30,792 nucleotides of DNA from a virus. The position numbers and the translations under genes were made by a program. Under the pieces are notes generated by a model. It saw only the letters and a program-made list of their open reading frames with translations, was not told where the DNA came from and did no database searches. Each line of letters opens with the position of its first letter. The first letter of the stretch is position 1. Where the stretch lies: IMG/VR virus record IMGVR_UViG_3300033149_007560, positions 1 to 30,792 of that record; one strand, 5' to 3'. Positions 14,503 through 23,167 of this stretch are shown here, in pieces.

Positions 14503-15084
14503 TTAAACGACCTTTTTGAAAGCTTTTGCTATTAGCTTCCATTCATATTTATCATAATTAATATTTATTTTCTCAAATCCTGCTTCTTTCAAGTTACTTT
14601 CTAATATCTGTTTAGTAAAAATATTTAAATGATTATCAAAGCGATGCTTTTGAGCTCCACAAAAGGCCATTAACCAACGCATTGGATTTACTTTAGCTTT
14701 TCCTTTACAATTCCAACAGCCCGGAACCCCCCTGGCATCTTTTTCAGACTTCGGTTTGTGAAGAACACAACCACAAATTTCACCTTTAACAAACATCTCA
14801 CACATTTTATCAATTGCTGGAACCTGAATCGTTATTCTTCCGCCTGGCTTTAACATTCTTCTCCATTCTTTTAAAACATTGAGAGTTTCACGCCAAGAGA
14901 TATGCTCTAAACATTCTATTGAAACGATTTCATCAACACTATCATCTTCAGCAAAATCGTAAGGAATATCTGTAATATTCCACTTTATATCAGTAGCACC
15001 ATCCCAATCTAATCCATCTATATTTTTAAATCCATTTATTCTCTTTGGACCACCACCAATATTATATTTTATAGATTTTGACAT
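14503..15084 (-). CDS. Class I SAM methyltransferase with a cysteine-rich insert
   Basis: The 193-residue protein begins KYNIGGGPKRINGFKNID, a motif I variant, followed by VDEIVSIECLEHISWRE (motif II/post I area) and RRMLKPGGRITIQVPAID, as in Methyltransf_11-type enzymes. A region with CGCVLHKPK and GCWNCKGK places four cysteines in an insert that may bind zinc. QKHRFDNHLNIFT follows. Such proteins are common in phage and polysaccharide clusters and probably methylate a sugar. It overlaps the preceding gene by 16 nt. Confidence 0.75.
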   Translation of the reverse strand: MSKSIKYNIGGGPKRINGFKNIDGLDWDGATDIKWNITDIPYDFAEDDSVDEIVSIECLEHISWRETLNVLKEWRRMLKPGGRITIQVPAIDKMCEMFVKGEICGCVLHKPKSEKDARGVPGCWNCKGKAKVNPMRWLMAFCGAQKHRFDNHLNIFTKQILESNLKEAGFEKININYDKYEWKLIAKAFKKVV

Positions 15085-16031
15085 AATTCTATTATATTAT
15101 TGATATTTTTATTTTGATTTGGTATCTCTTTTGGTAAATAATAATTTTCAAGCGATCTAGTAAGAAAAGGAATCTCACCTTTTCTTTCAACCTTAAGTTC
15201 TTCGTTCAAATAAGTATCAAATGGATACCAATCTAAATAAACTATATTACAACCTAGCTTTATTGCTTCCATTACAGTATTGTTTCCCCCAGCCTTAAAA
15301 GGAACAAACAAAGTCTTGTATTTGTCAATTTCTCTCATAAGCTCAGAATGAGTTAATGAATCAATGTCTCCACCTTTTCCTATTGTTTTAATCGGAATTT
15401 CTTTTTTAACATTATTTAAATAAACAAAGTTCTTTTCATCGTTTCCCCATTTAGCAGAAACTGAAATAATTCCTTCCTTTTTCTCTTTCCAGGGAGTAAT
15501 ACTTTTAATATCATTGTTAAATCCCGTAATATAGGTTTTAACTTTTTCTCTTACTTTTGTCCCAAATATCTTTTCTAACAAATCATTCTCTCTTGTCTCC
15601 CAGCCCAATATAACAGGAGCTTTTTCAAAAACTCTTTTTTCCTTTTCGTAGTAATCAACCATTTTTGAATATCTCAAAGCATCAATTAAAATTCTTTGCT
15701 CTTCTGCCATCATTTCATTTAGATTCCAGCCTTTTTCTTTAATTAAAATATTTCTTGTCATAAAACTTCCCATATCATAGACAACATTATTCCATTCACT
15801 TAAAACAAAATCACCAAGCATATAACCGATAACATATATAATATCAGGATTAAAATCTTTTACTTGATTCTTAATATCTGTCTTTATTGAAGTATCAACA
15901 CCTGGAATTGGTTCTATTCTATAACCAATCACTTTTAAATCACAGTATTTTGACATCATTTCAAACTGGACCCTCAAGCGATTATTCCAATCTTCCAATC
16001 TCTTATAAGGATGTATTGCCAATATCCTCAT
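15069..16031 (-). CDS. GT-B-like glycosyltransferase
   Basis: The 320-residue protein starts MRILAIHPYKRLEDWNNRLR and has DFNPDIIYVIGYM in the first half. The second half has GIISVSAKWGNDEKNF, PIKTIGKGG, DKYKTLFVPFKAGGNN and TVMEAIKLGCNIVYLDW. The final block resembles the ExxxxG(C/G)xV part of a GT4 donor pocket. Sequence similarity to textbook families is weak, so this is a fold-level assignment. It overlaps the upstream gene by 29 nt and the downstream methyltransferase by 16. Confidence 0.6.
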   Translation of the reverse strand: MRILAIHPYKRLEDWNNRLRVQFEMMSKYCDLKVIGYRIEPIPGVDTSIKTDIKNQVKDFNPDIIYVIGYMLGDFVLSEWNNVVYDMGSFMTRNILIKEKGWNLNEMMAEEQRILIDALRYSKMVDYYEKEKRVFEKAPVILGWETRENDLLEKIFGTKVREKVKTYITGFNNDIKSITPWKEKKEGIISVSAKWGNDEKNFVYLNNVKKEIPIKTIGKGGDIDSLTHSELMREIDKYKTLFVPFKAGGNNTVMEAIKLGCNIVYLDWYPFDTYLNEELKVERKGEIPFLTRSLENYYLPKEIPNQNKNINNIIELCQNL

Positions 16032-16545
16032 TATTATTTATATAAAAAAGATGAATTCCGAAAGGTTTTTCATTATAACCTACCTTCCATCTTAAATTAT
16101 GATTATCTTGTAAATATTTACATATTTCGTATTCTTCACGACCTTTATGATATTGAAAAGATTTATTTTTTATTGCTTCGTATGCTTCTTTACAATATTT
16201 TGTTTTATAAAAATGCAATCCGTGAATTAAACCTCTTTTAGAGCAATCAACATATCCAGTAAAACACCAAAATCTATTTTCCTTTGTTTTTCTTTCCTGC
16301 CAATTAATATAACTGATAATTTGTTGCAAGCTCATATTTACTATTACATCAGCATCAACTACCATTATCCAATCAAAATTATCTGATAAAGATGAACCCA
16401 TTTTAATCGCCTGCTTTGTCTTATCTTCTAATGTGCTATTTCCTTTAATAACAGCCACACTAAAATCTTTATTTACTAAAGAAGAAAAAGAATCTTTGAA
16501 TGTTTTTTCTTTTGTAGCTCTTATAATTGCATACACCTTTGACAT
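16003..16545 (-). CDS. Small GT-A-like glycosyltransferase
   Basis: The 180-residue protein contains FDWIMVVDADVIVNMSLQQI; the VDAD element is a DxD-type metal site, preceded by a short Rossmann-like first strand (KVYAIIRATKEKTF). It is shorter than a usual GT2 enzyme (250-300), yet ends normally (GIHLFYINNNEDIGNTSL), so it is either a minimal GT-A enzyme or lacks an acceptor domain. It overlaps the radical-SAM gene by 25 nt. Donor and acceptor unknown. Confidence 0.6.
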   Translation of the reverse strand: MSKVYAIIRATKEKTFKDSFSSLVNKDFSVAVIKGNSTLEDKTKQAIKMGSSLSDNFDWIMVVDADVIVNMSLQQIISYINWQERKTKENRFWCFTGYVDCSKRGLIHGLHFYKTKYCKEAYEAIKNKSFQYHKGREEYEICKYLQDNHNLRWKVGYNEKPFGIHLFYINNNEDIGNTSL

Positions 16546-17300
16546 ATTTCTAAATTATCTAAATTATTTAATAATCTTTTTCTCTTTTTTCCGTTCCATA
16601 TTCTTTTCATACTATCTTCATTCAAATTTCCAATCTCATATTCACCAAGCCAATCGTGGCAACATAGATAACACTTTCCATTCCAACCTACTACTAAACG
16701 ACTATCAACATTATGTTTACAAATTACTTTCATCTTTCTTTTAGGCTGGATATTGATATTATCTTTATTTATACATACAAAATCAGAAATCTGGCTAAAG
16801 AAAGCACGAATATCATCTAAATACGCCATATTTACCCTCTGAGATACCACAGAAACAATTATCTCTGGCTTTCCGACCAACTCCCCTCTCTCAGAAAAAA
16901 GTGCCCTTAAATTGGAAATAACAGCGTTATAGTTTAATCCTTTTCTTATCTTCTCATAATCTTCTTTAATATGACTATCTATACTAATGAATATCTTGTC
17001 AACATACTTTAAAACATATTTTCTATTTTTTGTATTTAATAAAGAACCGTTTGTTATTAAAATTACCTTCATTCCTTTATGTCTTGCCAACTTTGCTACT
17101 TTATTCCAATAAGGAACTAATAATGTTTCTCCAAACCATTCTAATTTCACTGTTTTAGCTCCCATTTTTACTGCTTCCTTTATAATATTCTCTGCTTTTT
17201 CTAAATTCATTGTGCCATTTTCTCTTTTTAGTTTTGCTCTCGGGCACATTATACAGTTAGAATTACAAGCTGTTGTTAACTCTAATTGTAGTTCTTCCAT
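16521..17300 (-). CDS. Radical-SAM enzyme with SPASM-type C-terminus
   Basis: A 259-residue protein. TTACNSNCIMCPRAK carries the CxxxCxxC cluster site (C12, C16, C19). LEWFGETLLVPYW takes the place of the GGEP-like segment, VILITNGSLL the third strand, and FISIDSHIKEDYEKIRKG the following SAM-contact strand. The end has YLCCHDWLGEYEIGNL and LEICQRCMQL, an auxiliary-cluster cysteine set. It is a different enzyme from the one at 11590, as little of the sequence matches outside the motifs. Probably modifies a sugar or small substrate; a peptide-maturation role is less likely without a precursor gene. Confidence 0.8.
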   Translation of the reverse strand: MEELQLELTTACNSNCIMCPRAKLKRENGTMNLEKAENIIKEAVKMGAKTVKLEWFGETLLVPYWNKVAKLARHKGMKVILITNGSLLNTKNRKYVLKYVDKIFISIDSHIKEDYEKIRKGLNYNAVISNLRALFSERGELVGKPEIIVSVVSQRVNMAYLDDIRAFFSQISDFVCINKDNINIQPKRKMKVICKHNVDSRLVVGWNGKCYLCCHDWLGEYEIGNLNEDSMKRIWNGKKRKRLLNNLDNLEICQRCMQL

Positions 17301-17301
17301 A

Positions 17302-17751
17302 TTATTTATCAGTTTCTAACCAAACTTCTAATGTTTCGTTATTATGATTTTGTATTTTTTTTATTTTCCATCTTTTATCAAAACCATATCTCCAACGATT
17401 TTCCTTCTGCAAATAAGTAAAAGTTTTTTCATCAAAGTCTCTGCAATGTGTTGGATCTTTATATCTGCTCTGACCCCTCCAATGAGGACATCTAATATAC
17501 ATAGTTCCTTCTTTCTTTAAAACTCTTAAACATTCATTCATTATAAAAATGAAATCATCATTACTTTCAATATGCTCTAAAACACTATCTGCCTTTATGT
17601 AATCAACAGAATTATCACAAAAAGGCAAACCTCTTTTTAAATCTCTTATATATTTTTGTCCATAATCAGCTTTATCCAATCCAATCCAACCATCTTCTTT
17701 TTGTTCTCCACAACCGATTATAAGTTTTATATCTTTATGTATTTTTTTCAT
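17302..17751 (-). CDS. Small SAM-dependent methyltransferase
   Basis: In this 149-residue protein LIIGCGEQKEDGWIGLD is a motif I with the acidic residue of motif II, then NSVDYIKADSVLEHIE and RVLKKEGTMYIRCPHW give strands 4 and 5. SRYKDPTHCRDFDEKTF is a typical phage-cluster methyltransferase ending. It is short but has all SAM-binding strands. One base separates it from the radical-SAM gene and it overlaps the previous gene by ATGA-like spacing. Acceptor unknown. Confidence 0.75.
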   Translation of the reverse strand: MKKIHKDIKLIIGCGEQKEDGWIGLDKADYGQKYIRDLKRGLPFCDNSVDYIKADSVLEHIESNDDFIFIMNECLRVLKKEGTMYIRCPHWRGQSRYKDPTHCRDFDEKTFTYLQKENRWRYGFDKRWKIKKIQNHNNETLEVWLETDK

Positions 17752-18605
17752 AATTTTCCAAAACCATTAAATCCAAATTGTTCCGGCTTTATTTTTTTAA
17801 CTTTTTCTCGTATAAATTTTGAATGTTTATCTAAACTAAAATAACTACATTTTTTTTCTCTTTCTCTCATCATTCCAAGAAAACTATTAAAACAAGTCTC
17901 GCTTCCATATTTCCCTTCTCCTCCAAAAAATCTATCCAAGGCATTAGAAAATCTTAGTCGGTTCTCTCTTATTTGTTTTTCAGTCATAAATGTAAAATCA
18001 TAAGTATAAAACTTAACGTTACTTCTTGTTAACCTCATATTGGACATTTTAATTATTTCCCCCCTATCCATTCCTTCATCGTCAACATATCTTTTCACTA
18101 TTGGTCTTAAAAAGCTACCAGACTTATTCTTTTTAATATCTTCTCCTATTCCATATCTTATAACAGGATATCTTTTTTTATTTATAAGAAGCGGATAATG
18201 ATCTTTTTCAAAACAAGCATTATAAAGCACAAAATTAACTTTTTTCAATTCTATTGCTGGAAGATCTGACTTTTCTACTTCTTCCCTTAATCTTTCCACA
18301 TAATCTTCGTGAAAAATATAATCTACATCAAAATGGAAAGCCCAATCGCTTCTACATTCTAAATACCCAATATTTGTGTTTCTTCCGATAATAGTCCAGT
18401 CAAAATCTCTTTCCCATTTTCTACCCTCAACAATTCTAACCTTATCTATCTTTTTTAAATCTTTTAAACTTCCATCAATTGTTCCTCCATCAACTACAAC
18501 AACTTCATCACAAAAATTAGCAAAACTTTTAATACTTTCTATATAGGGATATCCAGCTGTCTTAGGATTTGTTACGTTGCAATGAGCACTTATTGTTTTT
18601 GACAT
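17748..18605 (-). CDS. GT2-like glycosyltransferase
   Basis: The 285-residue protein has ANFCDEVVVVDGGTIDGSLK (the GT-A nucleotide strand with VDGGxxDG), and DWAFHFDVDYIFHEDYVE, where DVD fits the DxD metal site. Much of the C-terminal half (DRGEIIKMSNMRLTR, RFSNALDRFFGGEGKYGS) is particular to this subgroup, which I recognise only as distant GT2. A 16-nt overlap links it with the methyltransferase gene before it. Confidence 0.7.
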   Translation of the reverse strand: MSKTISAHCNVTNPKTAGYPYIESIKSFANFCDEVVVVDGGTIDGSLKDLKKIDKVRIVEGRKWERDFDWTIIGRNTNIGYLECRSDWAFHFDVDYIFHEDYVERLREEVEKSDLPAIELKKVNFVLYNACFEKDHYPLLINKKRYPVIRYGIGEDIKKNKSGSFLRPIVKRYVDDEGMDRGEIIKMSNMRLTRSNVKFYTYDFTFMTEKQIRENRLRFSNALDRFFGGEGKYGSETCFNSFLGMMREREKKCSYFSLDKHSKFIREKVKKIKPEQFGFNGFGKL

Positions 18606-19168
18606 TTAACTAAATAGCCGACTTCATTGTGATTGAAACCTTTTTGACTTCTCATTCCTTCAGCAGAGTAAACCTCATTTAAGTTAACATTCTCTGCTAA
18701 TCTTGGGATTAACTGAAGTATTTTAAATCCAGCTTTTTCTAGTATTTTAATCACTCCATTTCTGGTATATCTTAAACAATCTTCTCCGACTATTGGATGA
18801 ACAGGATAAACAAAATGAAAAGAGATATATAAAATACCTCCTTTTTTAAGAAATTTGTTAATATTTTTTAATGCACTATTTGGATCAAACCAATATTCCG
18901 ATACCTCTAAACAAAAGGCAACATCATATTCCAAACCTTGAAAATGGACATCACTCCAATCAATTTTTTGGATATCTCCCACTAAATCAGGAACAGCATT
19001 AAAATGATGAGGATTCTTTAAATCTAAAATATCAAATCTTTTAACATTCCAAGTTTTTGTTCTATTTTTAACTGGATTTTGAGCACCACCAATATCAAGT
19101 ACCATAGTTTCATCTACATCTATGGTTTTAAGCCAATTTTCTAATTGTAAGCGTGTTTTACTTGCCAT
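18590..19168 (-). CDS. Class I SAM methyltransferase
   Basis: The 192-residue protein has ETMVLDIGGAQNPVKNR (motif I), KRFDILDLKNPHHF, PDLVGDIQKIDW (motif II area), EYDVAFCLEVSEYWFDPNSA and FLKKGGILYISFHFVYP, a complete Rossmann methyltransferase. PVHPIVGEDCLRYTRNGV is a loop often seen in sugar methyltransferases. Start ATG 19168 overlaps the glycosyltransferase before it by 11 nt. Acceptor unknown. Confidence 0.75.
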   Translation of the reverse strand: MASKTRLQLENWLKTIDVDETMVLDIGGAQNPVKNRTKTWNVKRFDILDLKNPHHFNAVPDLVGDIQKIDWSDVHFQGLEYDVAFCLEVSEYWFDPNSALKNINKFLKKGGILYISFHFVYPVHPIVGEDCLRYTRNGVIKILEKAGFKILQLIPRLAENVNLNEVYSAEGMRSQKGFNHNEVGYLVKCQKQ

Positions 19169-20009
19169 AAACTTTTTTAAATAACTTTAAGTAATCTTTA
19201 GCCATTTCTTCAAGCGATATTTCGCCGACCATAACTTGTTGAGAAATACCGCCACCATCTTGTTCATATGCTACTTTTAGCCCACAAGCCATAGCTTCAG
19301 CAACAACATTTGAACAAGCATCATTAAAGTATGGACATAATAATATATCTGCCGATCTATAAATCTTTGCTAATTCCTTTCTATCTTCTATTATATTGTA
19401 AAAACGGTATCTTTTTTCAGCTCCGCCAAATAAATCAAAATTATATTCTTCCTGTTGAGGACTAAACCTTCCAACTATCCACAAATGAGCTTCCGGATTC
19501 TTAAAGTAAGCTCTTTGAAAAGTATACCAAGCCTTTTCCCACCTTTTTGTCTCGTCTCTATTATATCTAACAAAAATATATTGAGGATTACCTTGTCTAG
19601 GAAGCATATCTCCTGTTCTAGTAAATATATTTTTATCAACTCCATTAAGTATTACTTCGCCATCTTTTTTGATAAATGGCTTGATAAAACTTTTTGCCCA
19701 ATTAGATTGATAAACTATTTCATCTGCCATTTGAGCAAAATCATATAAACGACCTGTTCCGGTATTGCGATTACGACTATTTCTTGGTATATTGTCAATT
19801 CTTAATACTATTTTTTTACCAGCTTTTTTAGCTGCTTTAACTGTATCCCTTGCCTCAAGTGTTGCTCCTGGAATAAAGAAAATATCACAATCTTTCCAAT
19901 CATTTATAAATTCAACTTCATTTTTAAGAGATTGTATAAGGTTTCTAGTAAAAGTGAAACCTCCTCCTAAATCCCCTTGTCTTGCTCTTTCTGGAATATA
20001 TATTTTCAT
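19158..20009 (-). CDS. GT4 family glycosyltransferase
   Basis: The 283-residue protein begins MKIYIPERARQGDLGGGFTF with the G-G loop of GT4 acceptor halves, then IVYQSNWAKSFIKP and VILNGVDKNIFTRTG (the NGVD linker), HLWIVGRFSP, YRSADILLCPYFNDACSN and VVAEAMACGLKVAYEQDGG. The E-A-M-A-C-G block is the classic donor-binding EX7E region. A retaining transferase acting in the cytoplasm. It overlaps the deacetylase gene by 4 nt (ATGA). Confidence 0.85.
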   Translation of the reverse strand: MKIYIPERARQGDLGGGFTFTRNLIQSLKNEVEFINDWKDCDIFFIPGATLEARDTVKAAKKAGKKIVLRIDNIPRNSRNRNTGTGRLYDFAQMADEIVYQSNWAKSFIKPFIKKDGEVILNGVDKNIFTRTGDMLPRQGNPQYIFVRYNRDETKRWEKAWYTFQRAYFKNPEAHLWIVGRFSPQQEEYNFDLFGGAEKRYRFYNIIEDRKELAKIYRSADILLCPYFNDACSNVVAEAMACGLKVAYEQDGGGISQQVMVGEISLEEMAKDYLKLFKKVYGK

Positions 20010-20707
20010 ATCTTTATAATTTTATTAGGATTTCTTTTTTCTGCAATATATCCAATCTCATTCATCTTTTCATTCATATACCAAAGAAAATCTTCTAAAA
20101 ATTCCCACATATTATACTTTTCTAATTCAAAGCTATGCCCCCATATCTCAAATCTACCACCTTTTTCCAAGACCTCATCAAACTTTTTTTCAGCTAACTC
20201 TTTCCAGGTTTCATCCTCATATTCAGGTTTAGCTGGATGAACGTGAATAGTAGGATCCGTTTCAAATGGATCTTTTGGAAAATTAATTTTTAATGGTCTA
20301 GTAGTCCTTGCTTCTTTGAAACCAGCTGCTTGAACATATTGCTTTACTCTTTCATCAAATCTTCCACTTGGATAACAGAACTTAGTTATCTTTCTTTGAA
20401 CAACAATGTTCTGCAAGTCTCTTTTTGATTCACTTATCTCCCAATCCAAGCTATTATCATCTAAGTACCTAAGATTCTCTGGATGTGTCATAGTATGAGC
20501 TCCAACCTCAAATAGCTTCTTTGTTTTATGGCACATATCACAATTAAGAACCCCCGCTAATTTACGAATATCATTTGATGTTAAATCTCTTGTTTCAATC
20601 GGGATATAAAACACTGCTGGAATATTATATTTTAAAAGTAACTGAGCCAAAGTCATATCAAGACTTCCTGCATCGTCCCAACTACTTAGAATCTGTATCT
20701 TTTTCAT
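20006..20707 (-). CDS. Polysaccharide deacetylase (NodB domain, CE4)
   Basis: A 233-residue NodB-fold protein: SSWDDAG (8-14) supplies the catalytic Asp pair, VGAHTMTHP gives the HxxxH zinc ligands (H71, H75), and FCYPSGRFD (110-118) is motif 3. A C-terminal GRFEIWGHSFELEKYN holds the late histidine. It removes acetyl groups from N-acetylated sugars. There is no signal peptide, so it acts in the cytoplasm on a precursor or soluble sugar, or leaves the cell by lysis. DMCHK introduces an insert with two cysteines. Confidence 0.88.
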   Translation of the reverse strand: MKKIQILSSWDDAGSLDMTLAQLLLKYNIPAVFYIPIETRDLTSNDIRKLAGVLNCDMCHKTKKLFEVGAHTMTHPENLRYLDDNSLDWEISESKRDLQNIVVQRKITKFCYPSGRFDERVKQYVQAAGFKEARTTRPLKINFPKDPFETDPTIHVHPAKPEYEDETWKELAEKKFDEVLEKGGRFEIWGHSFELEKYNMWEFLEDFLWYMNEKMNEIGYIAEKRNPNKIIKI

Positions 20708-20909
20708 CTGCGTGTAATTTAGGCTTTAACAATTTATAATGTTCAGTATGAGCAGAACCTAAGTCCTCTTTTCCCATCTTAACTACAAATTGATTATGAT
20801 ATAGCATACCATTCTGCCTTCTAGTTATCATAACTAGAAAACCTTCCGATCTTTCGGCTTCTTTAATTGCTTCGTGAAGACGATTCTCCTTCTTTTTTGT
20901 TGAATTCAT
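20682..20909 (-). CDS. Small hypothetical protein
   Basis: A 75-residue protein starting MNSTKKKENRLHEAIKEAER, with an amphipathic first helix followed by a strand-rich middle (GFLVMITRRQNGMLYHNQFV). No recognised family. It overlaps the coiled-coil gene before it by 47 nt and the deacetylase after it by 26 nt, which is long for neighbouring genes; still it is the only good candidate in this space. Confidence 0.5.
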   Translation of the reverse strand: MNSTKKKENRLHEAIKEAERSEGFLVMITRRQNGMLYHNQFVVKMGKEDLGSAHTEHYKLLKPKLHADEKDTDSK

Positions 20910-21336
20910 AATTGCCTGTCAAATAATTTAAAACTCTTTTATTTGAACTGACCTTTTTTAAGTATTCAATTAAATTGGATATAGATTTAGCAAGATTAAC
21001 ACTTTTTTCCCTATCATCACTCATTTTTTGAAGATTAGATCTAAATTCATTAACTTTACTTCTTAATTCTTCAATTCTATCTTCATTTCTCGATATTCTA
21101 TCTTTGATTTCAGGAGTTTTCATTTTGTTTGGAATCTGCTTATCTTTTCTTACTTTTTCTTCAAGCTCATTAATTTCCTTGCTATAATTATCGTATTCCG
21201 ATTTACGATTCCACATATTTCGGAATTGCTTATCAGCATAATGGGCATCAAATCTTAAACGAACTAGTCCTTTTTCTTTTTCTTTTATTATTCTTTTTAT
21301 TTCTCTTTTTACTTTTCTTTCTGATAAAGTTTGCAT
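20863..21336 (-). CDS. Coiled-coil hypothetical protein
   Basis: The 157-residue protein is strongly charged and helical: YSKEINELEEKVRKDK and RISRNEDRIEELRSKVNEFR have heptad-like spacing of Leu, Ile and Val. No membrane segment or catalytic motif. It sits in the glycan block directly after the sugar epimerase, with a 28-nt overlap. Could be a scaffold for the enzymes or an unrelated phage protein; the sequence does not decide. Confidence 0.55.
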   Translation of the reverse strand: MQTLSERKVKREIKRIIKEKEKGLVRLRFDAHYADKQFRNMWNRKSEYDNYSKEINELEEKVRKDKQIPNKMKTPEIKDRISRNEDRIEELRSKVNEFRSNLQKMSDDREKSVNLAKSISNLIEYLKKVSSNKRVLNYLTGNYEFNKKEGESSSRSN

Positions 21337-22181
21337 AATTTTATTATTTCTTCTTTAAAATTTGTTTTTGGTTGCCAACCTAACAACCTTTTAGCCTTTG
21401 ATATGTCTGCATAATTATGAGGCATATCAGTTTCAGGCATTTCTACCTGCCTAACTTCTAAATTAGGAAACCGACCTTTAATTATTTTGATTAAATCATT
21501 AAGCTCAATCTTTTCTTTTCCCCCTAAGTTTATTATATCAAACTTACTCTTAGGTTTATAGTCAAGTAGCTTGATAATTCCTCTACACAAATCCTTAATA
21601 TTAACATATCCTCTTGTAGAATCACCTTCCCCATATTTATCAAAAGATTGACCTGTTATTCCACAATTTATTATTTTCCTTATAACCATATCCTCCCTTC
21701 CATTTTCGCCATACACTGTAAATGGACGAAAAACTATTGTCGACAAATTAGAGAATAACTTACATAACATTTCACCTGTTTTCTTACTAACAGCATAAGG
21801 AGAAACCTGATGATTGCATTCCATTGTTTCTTTCAATGGCGGTTTGTGTAATCCATAAACAGAAGACGAAGAAGTAAATAGAAAGTTTTTAACCTTATGA
21901 TAATCAGCCCATTTTAATAGCCAATAAGTTCCAATAATATTAGTCTTAAAATAATCATCAGGATTTTCAATAGAGCTTCTAACTCCAGTCAGAGCAGCTA
22001 AATGAACAATAACATCGGGCTTAAACTTTCCTATTCTATGCTTTACAAAAGATTCGTTGCGGATATCCTCATCTCTTCCATTTTTAATATCCATTCCAAT
22101 TACTTTATGTCCTAACTTTTCAAGTTTAGGTTGTAGATGACTTCCTATAAATCCTTTTGAACCTGTCAATAAAATTTTCAT
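21309..22181 (-). CDS. NAD-dependent sugar epimerase (extended SDR), possibly UDP-glucuronate 4-epimerase-like
   Basis: From the ATG at 22181 the protein has 290 residues. LLTGSKGFIGSH is the NAD-binding loop, VIVHLAALTGVRSS and FTSSSSVYG the substrate and Ser positions, SPYAVSKKTGE the Tyr-x3-Lys catalytic pair (Y129, K133). The ending HNYADISKAKRLLGWQPKTN is common in UDP-glucuronate or UDP-glucose 4-epimerases. With the UDP-sugar dehydrogenase nearby, conversion of UDP-glucuronate to UDP-galacturonate is a reasonable idea. The ATG overlaps the MetK stop as ATGA; a TTG at 22190 is less likely. Confidence 0.82.
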   Translation of the reverse strand: MKILLTGSKGFIGSHLQPKLEKLGHKVIGMDIKNGRDEDIRNESFVKHRIGKFKPDVIVHLAALTGVRSSIENPDDYFKTNIIGTYWLLKWADYHKVKNFLFTSSSSVYGLHKPPLKETMECNHQVSPYAVSKKTGEMLCKLFSNLSTIVFRPFTVYGENGREDMVIRKIINCGITGQSFDKYGEGDSTRGYVNIKDLCRGIIKLLDYKPKSKFDIINLGGKEKIELNDLIKIIKGRFPNLEVRQVEMPETDMPHNYADISKAKRLLGWQPKTNFKEEIIKLCKLYQKEK

Positions 22182-23167
22182 ATATCCCAATTAAATTTAT
22201 TAGTTCCAAAATGACCTTTAAGCGAAGCTTCTTTATAAATTGGTTTATCTAACTCTAGTTCTTTTATGACAGTAGCTACATCATATCCCTTAGTATATTC
22301 GCTTTCTTTTCCGTTTATTTTTACATACAATGGCTCTGCCCTTCCTATCACATAAGCTATCTCTACTAACGCCTCACTATCATCTGTTACTTGCAAATGA
22401 TTAAGAGCAATATGTCTAGCCAAATAAGCTCCACTTCTATCTACTTTAGTAGCATCTTTTCCAGCAAAAGCACCGCCCCCTATCGGAATACTTGGACCAT
22501 ACCATAATACATTTTTTCTTCCTGTCAAACCAGTGTCTGCTTCAAACCCTCCCTTCTTAAAATGAATTAAATTATATGTCGTATTATCGTCAAGAATAAC
22601 CAACCCAGCATAAAGCTTCAAAACATAATCTATAACTTTTAATATATAATCATCTTCTTTCTTTTCTGCTTGATAAGACACAGTTATGTTTTTAATTTTA
22701 TAAGGCACCGTGTTTGTTTTATCTATGGTTATCTGAGCTTTTCCATCTGGAAGTATTTTTTTATCTTCATCAAGTTTATCACATATTCCCTTAACTATAT
22801 CCGTTTCTATAGGCAAACCGCTTATCCCCCTACAAGCATAACCTATGACTATTCCACTATCACCTGCACCTTCGTTAGCCAAATCACTAATTTCAGGCGA
22901 TTGTTCATCTATATAAGTAATAATTCGTTTAAACTTTGAAATATATCCTATTTTTCTATACGTATCCATAGCAATTTTAGCATAATCTACCTTTGCTTTA
23001 GTCGTTATCTCTCCGCCTATTGTTAAAAATCCGTGAGAACCAAATACTTCTACAGCTACCCTTGAATCAGGATCTTGTTTAAGGCACTCATCAAGAATAG
23101 CATCAGCAATGATATCTGTTACCCGATCGGGGTGACCTTTACGACAATACTCAGCTGTTTTAATCAT
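22178..23167 (-). CDS. metK: S-adenosylmethionine synthetase, compact bacterial type
   Basis: At 329 residues it is about 50 shorter than E. coli MetK but keeps the key blocks: RKGHPDRVTDII (His12, Asp14), GGEITT (Glu53), EQSPEI (Gln89), GAGDSGIVIGYA, PDGKAQIT (Asp141, Lys143), GLTGRK (213-218), GGGAFAGKDATKVDRS (230-245) and GHFG near the end. It makes SAM from methionine and ATP. The shortening removes surface loops, for example between IGY and the QSPEI segment. It is coupled by ATGA to the dehydrogenase before it and the epimerase after it. A supply role for the many SAM-using enzymes here is likely. Confidence 0.92.
   Translation of the reverse strand: MIKTAEYCRKGHPDRVTDIIADAILDECLKQDPDSRVAVEVFGSHGFLTIGGEITTKAKVDYAKIAMDTYRKIGYISKFKRIITYIDEQSPEISDLANEGAGDSGIVIGYACRGISGLPIETDIVKGICDKLDEDKKILPDGKAQITIDKTNTVPYKIKNITVSYQAEKKEDDYILKVIDYVLKLYAGLVILDDNTTYNLIHFKKGGFEADTGLTGRKNVLWYGPSIPIGGGAFAGKDATKVDRSGAYLARHIALNHLQVTDDSEALVEIAYVIGRAEPLYVKINGKESEYTKGYDVATVIKELELDKPIYKEASLKGHFGTNKFNWDI

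Noticed and set aside
16433-16744. Plus-strand frame of 103 codons
   Set aside because: Phe/Leu/Ser-rich composition, lies across two recognised minus-strand genes, no supporting signals.
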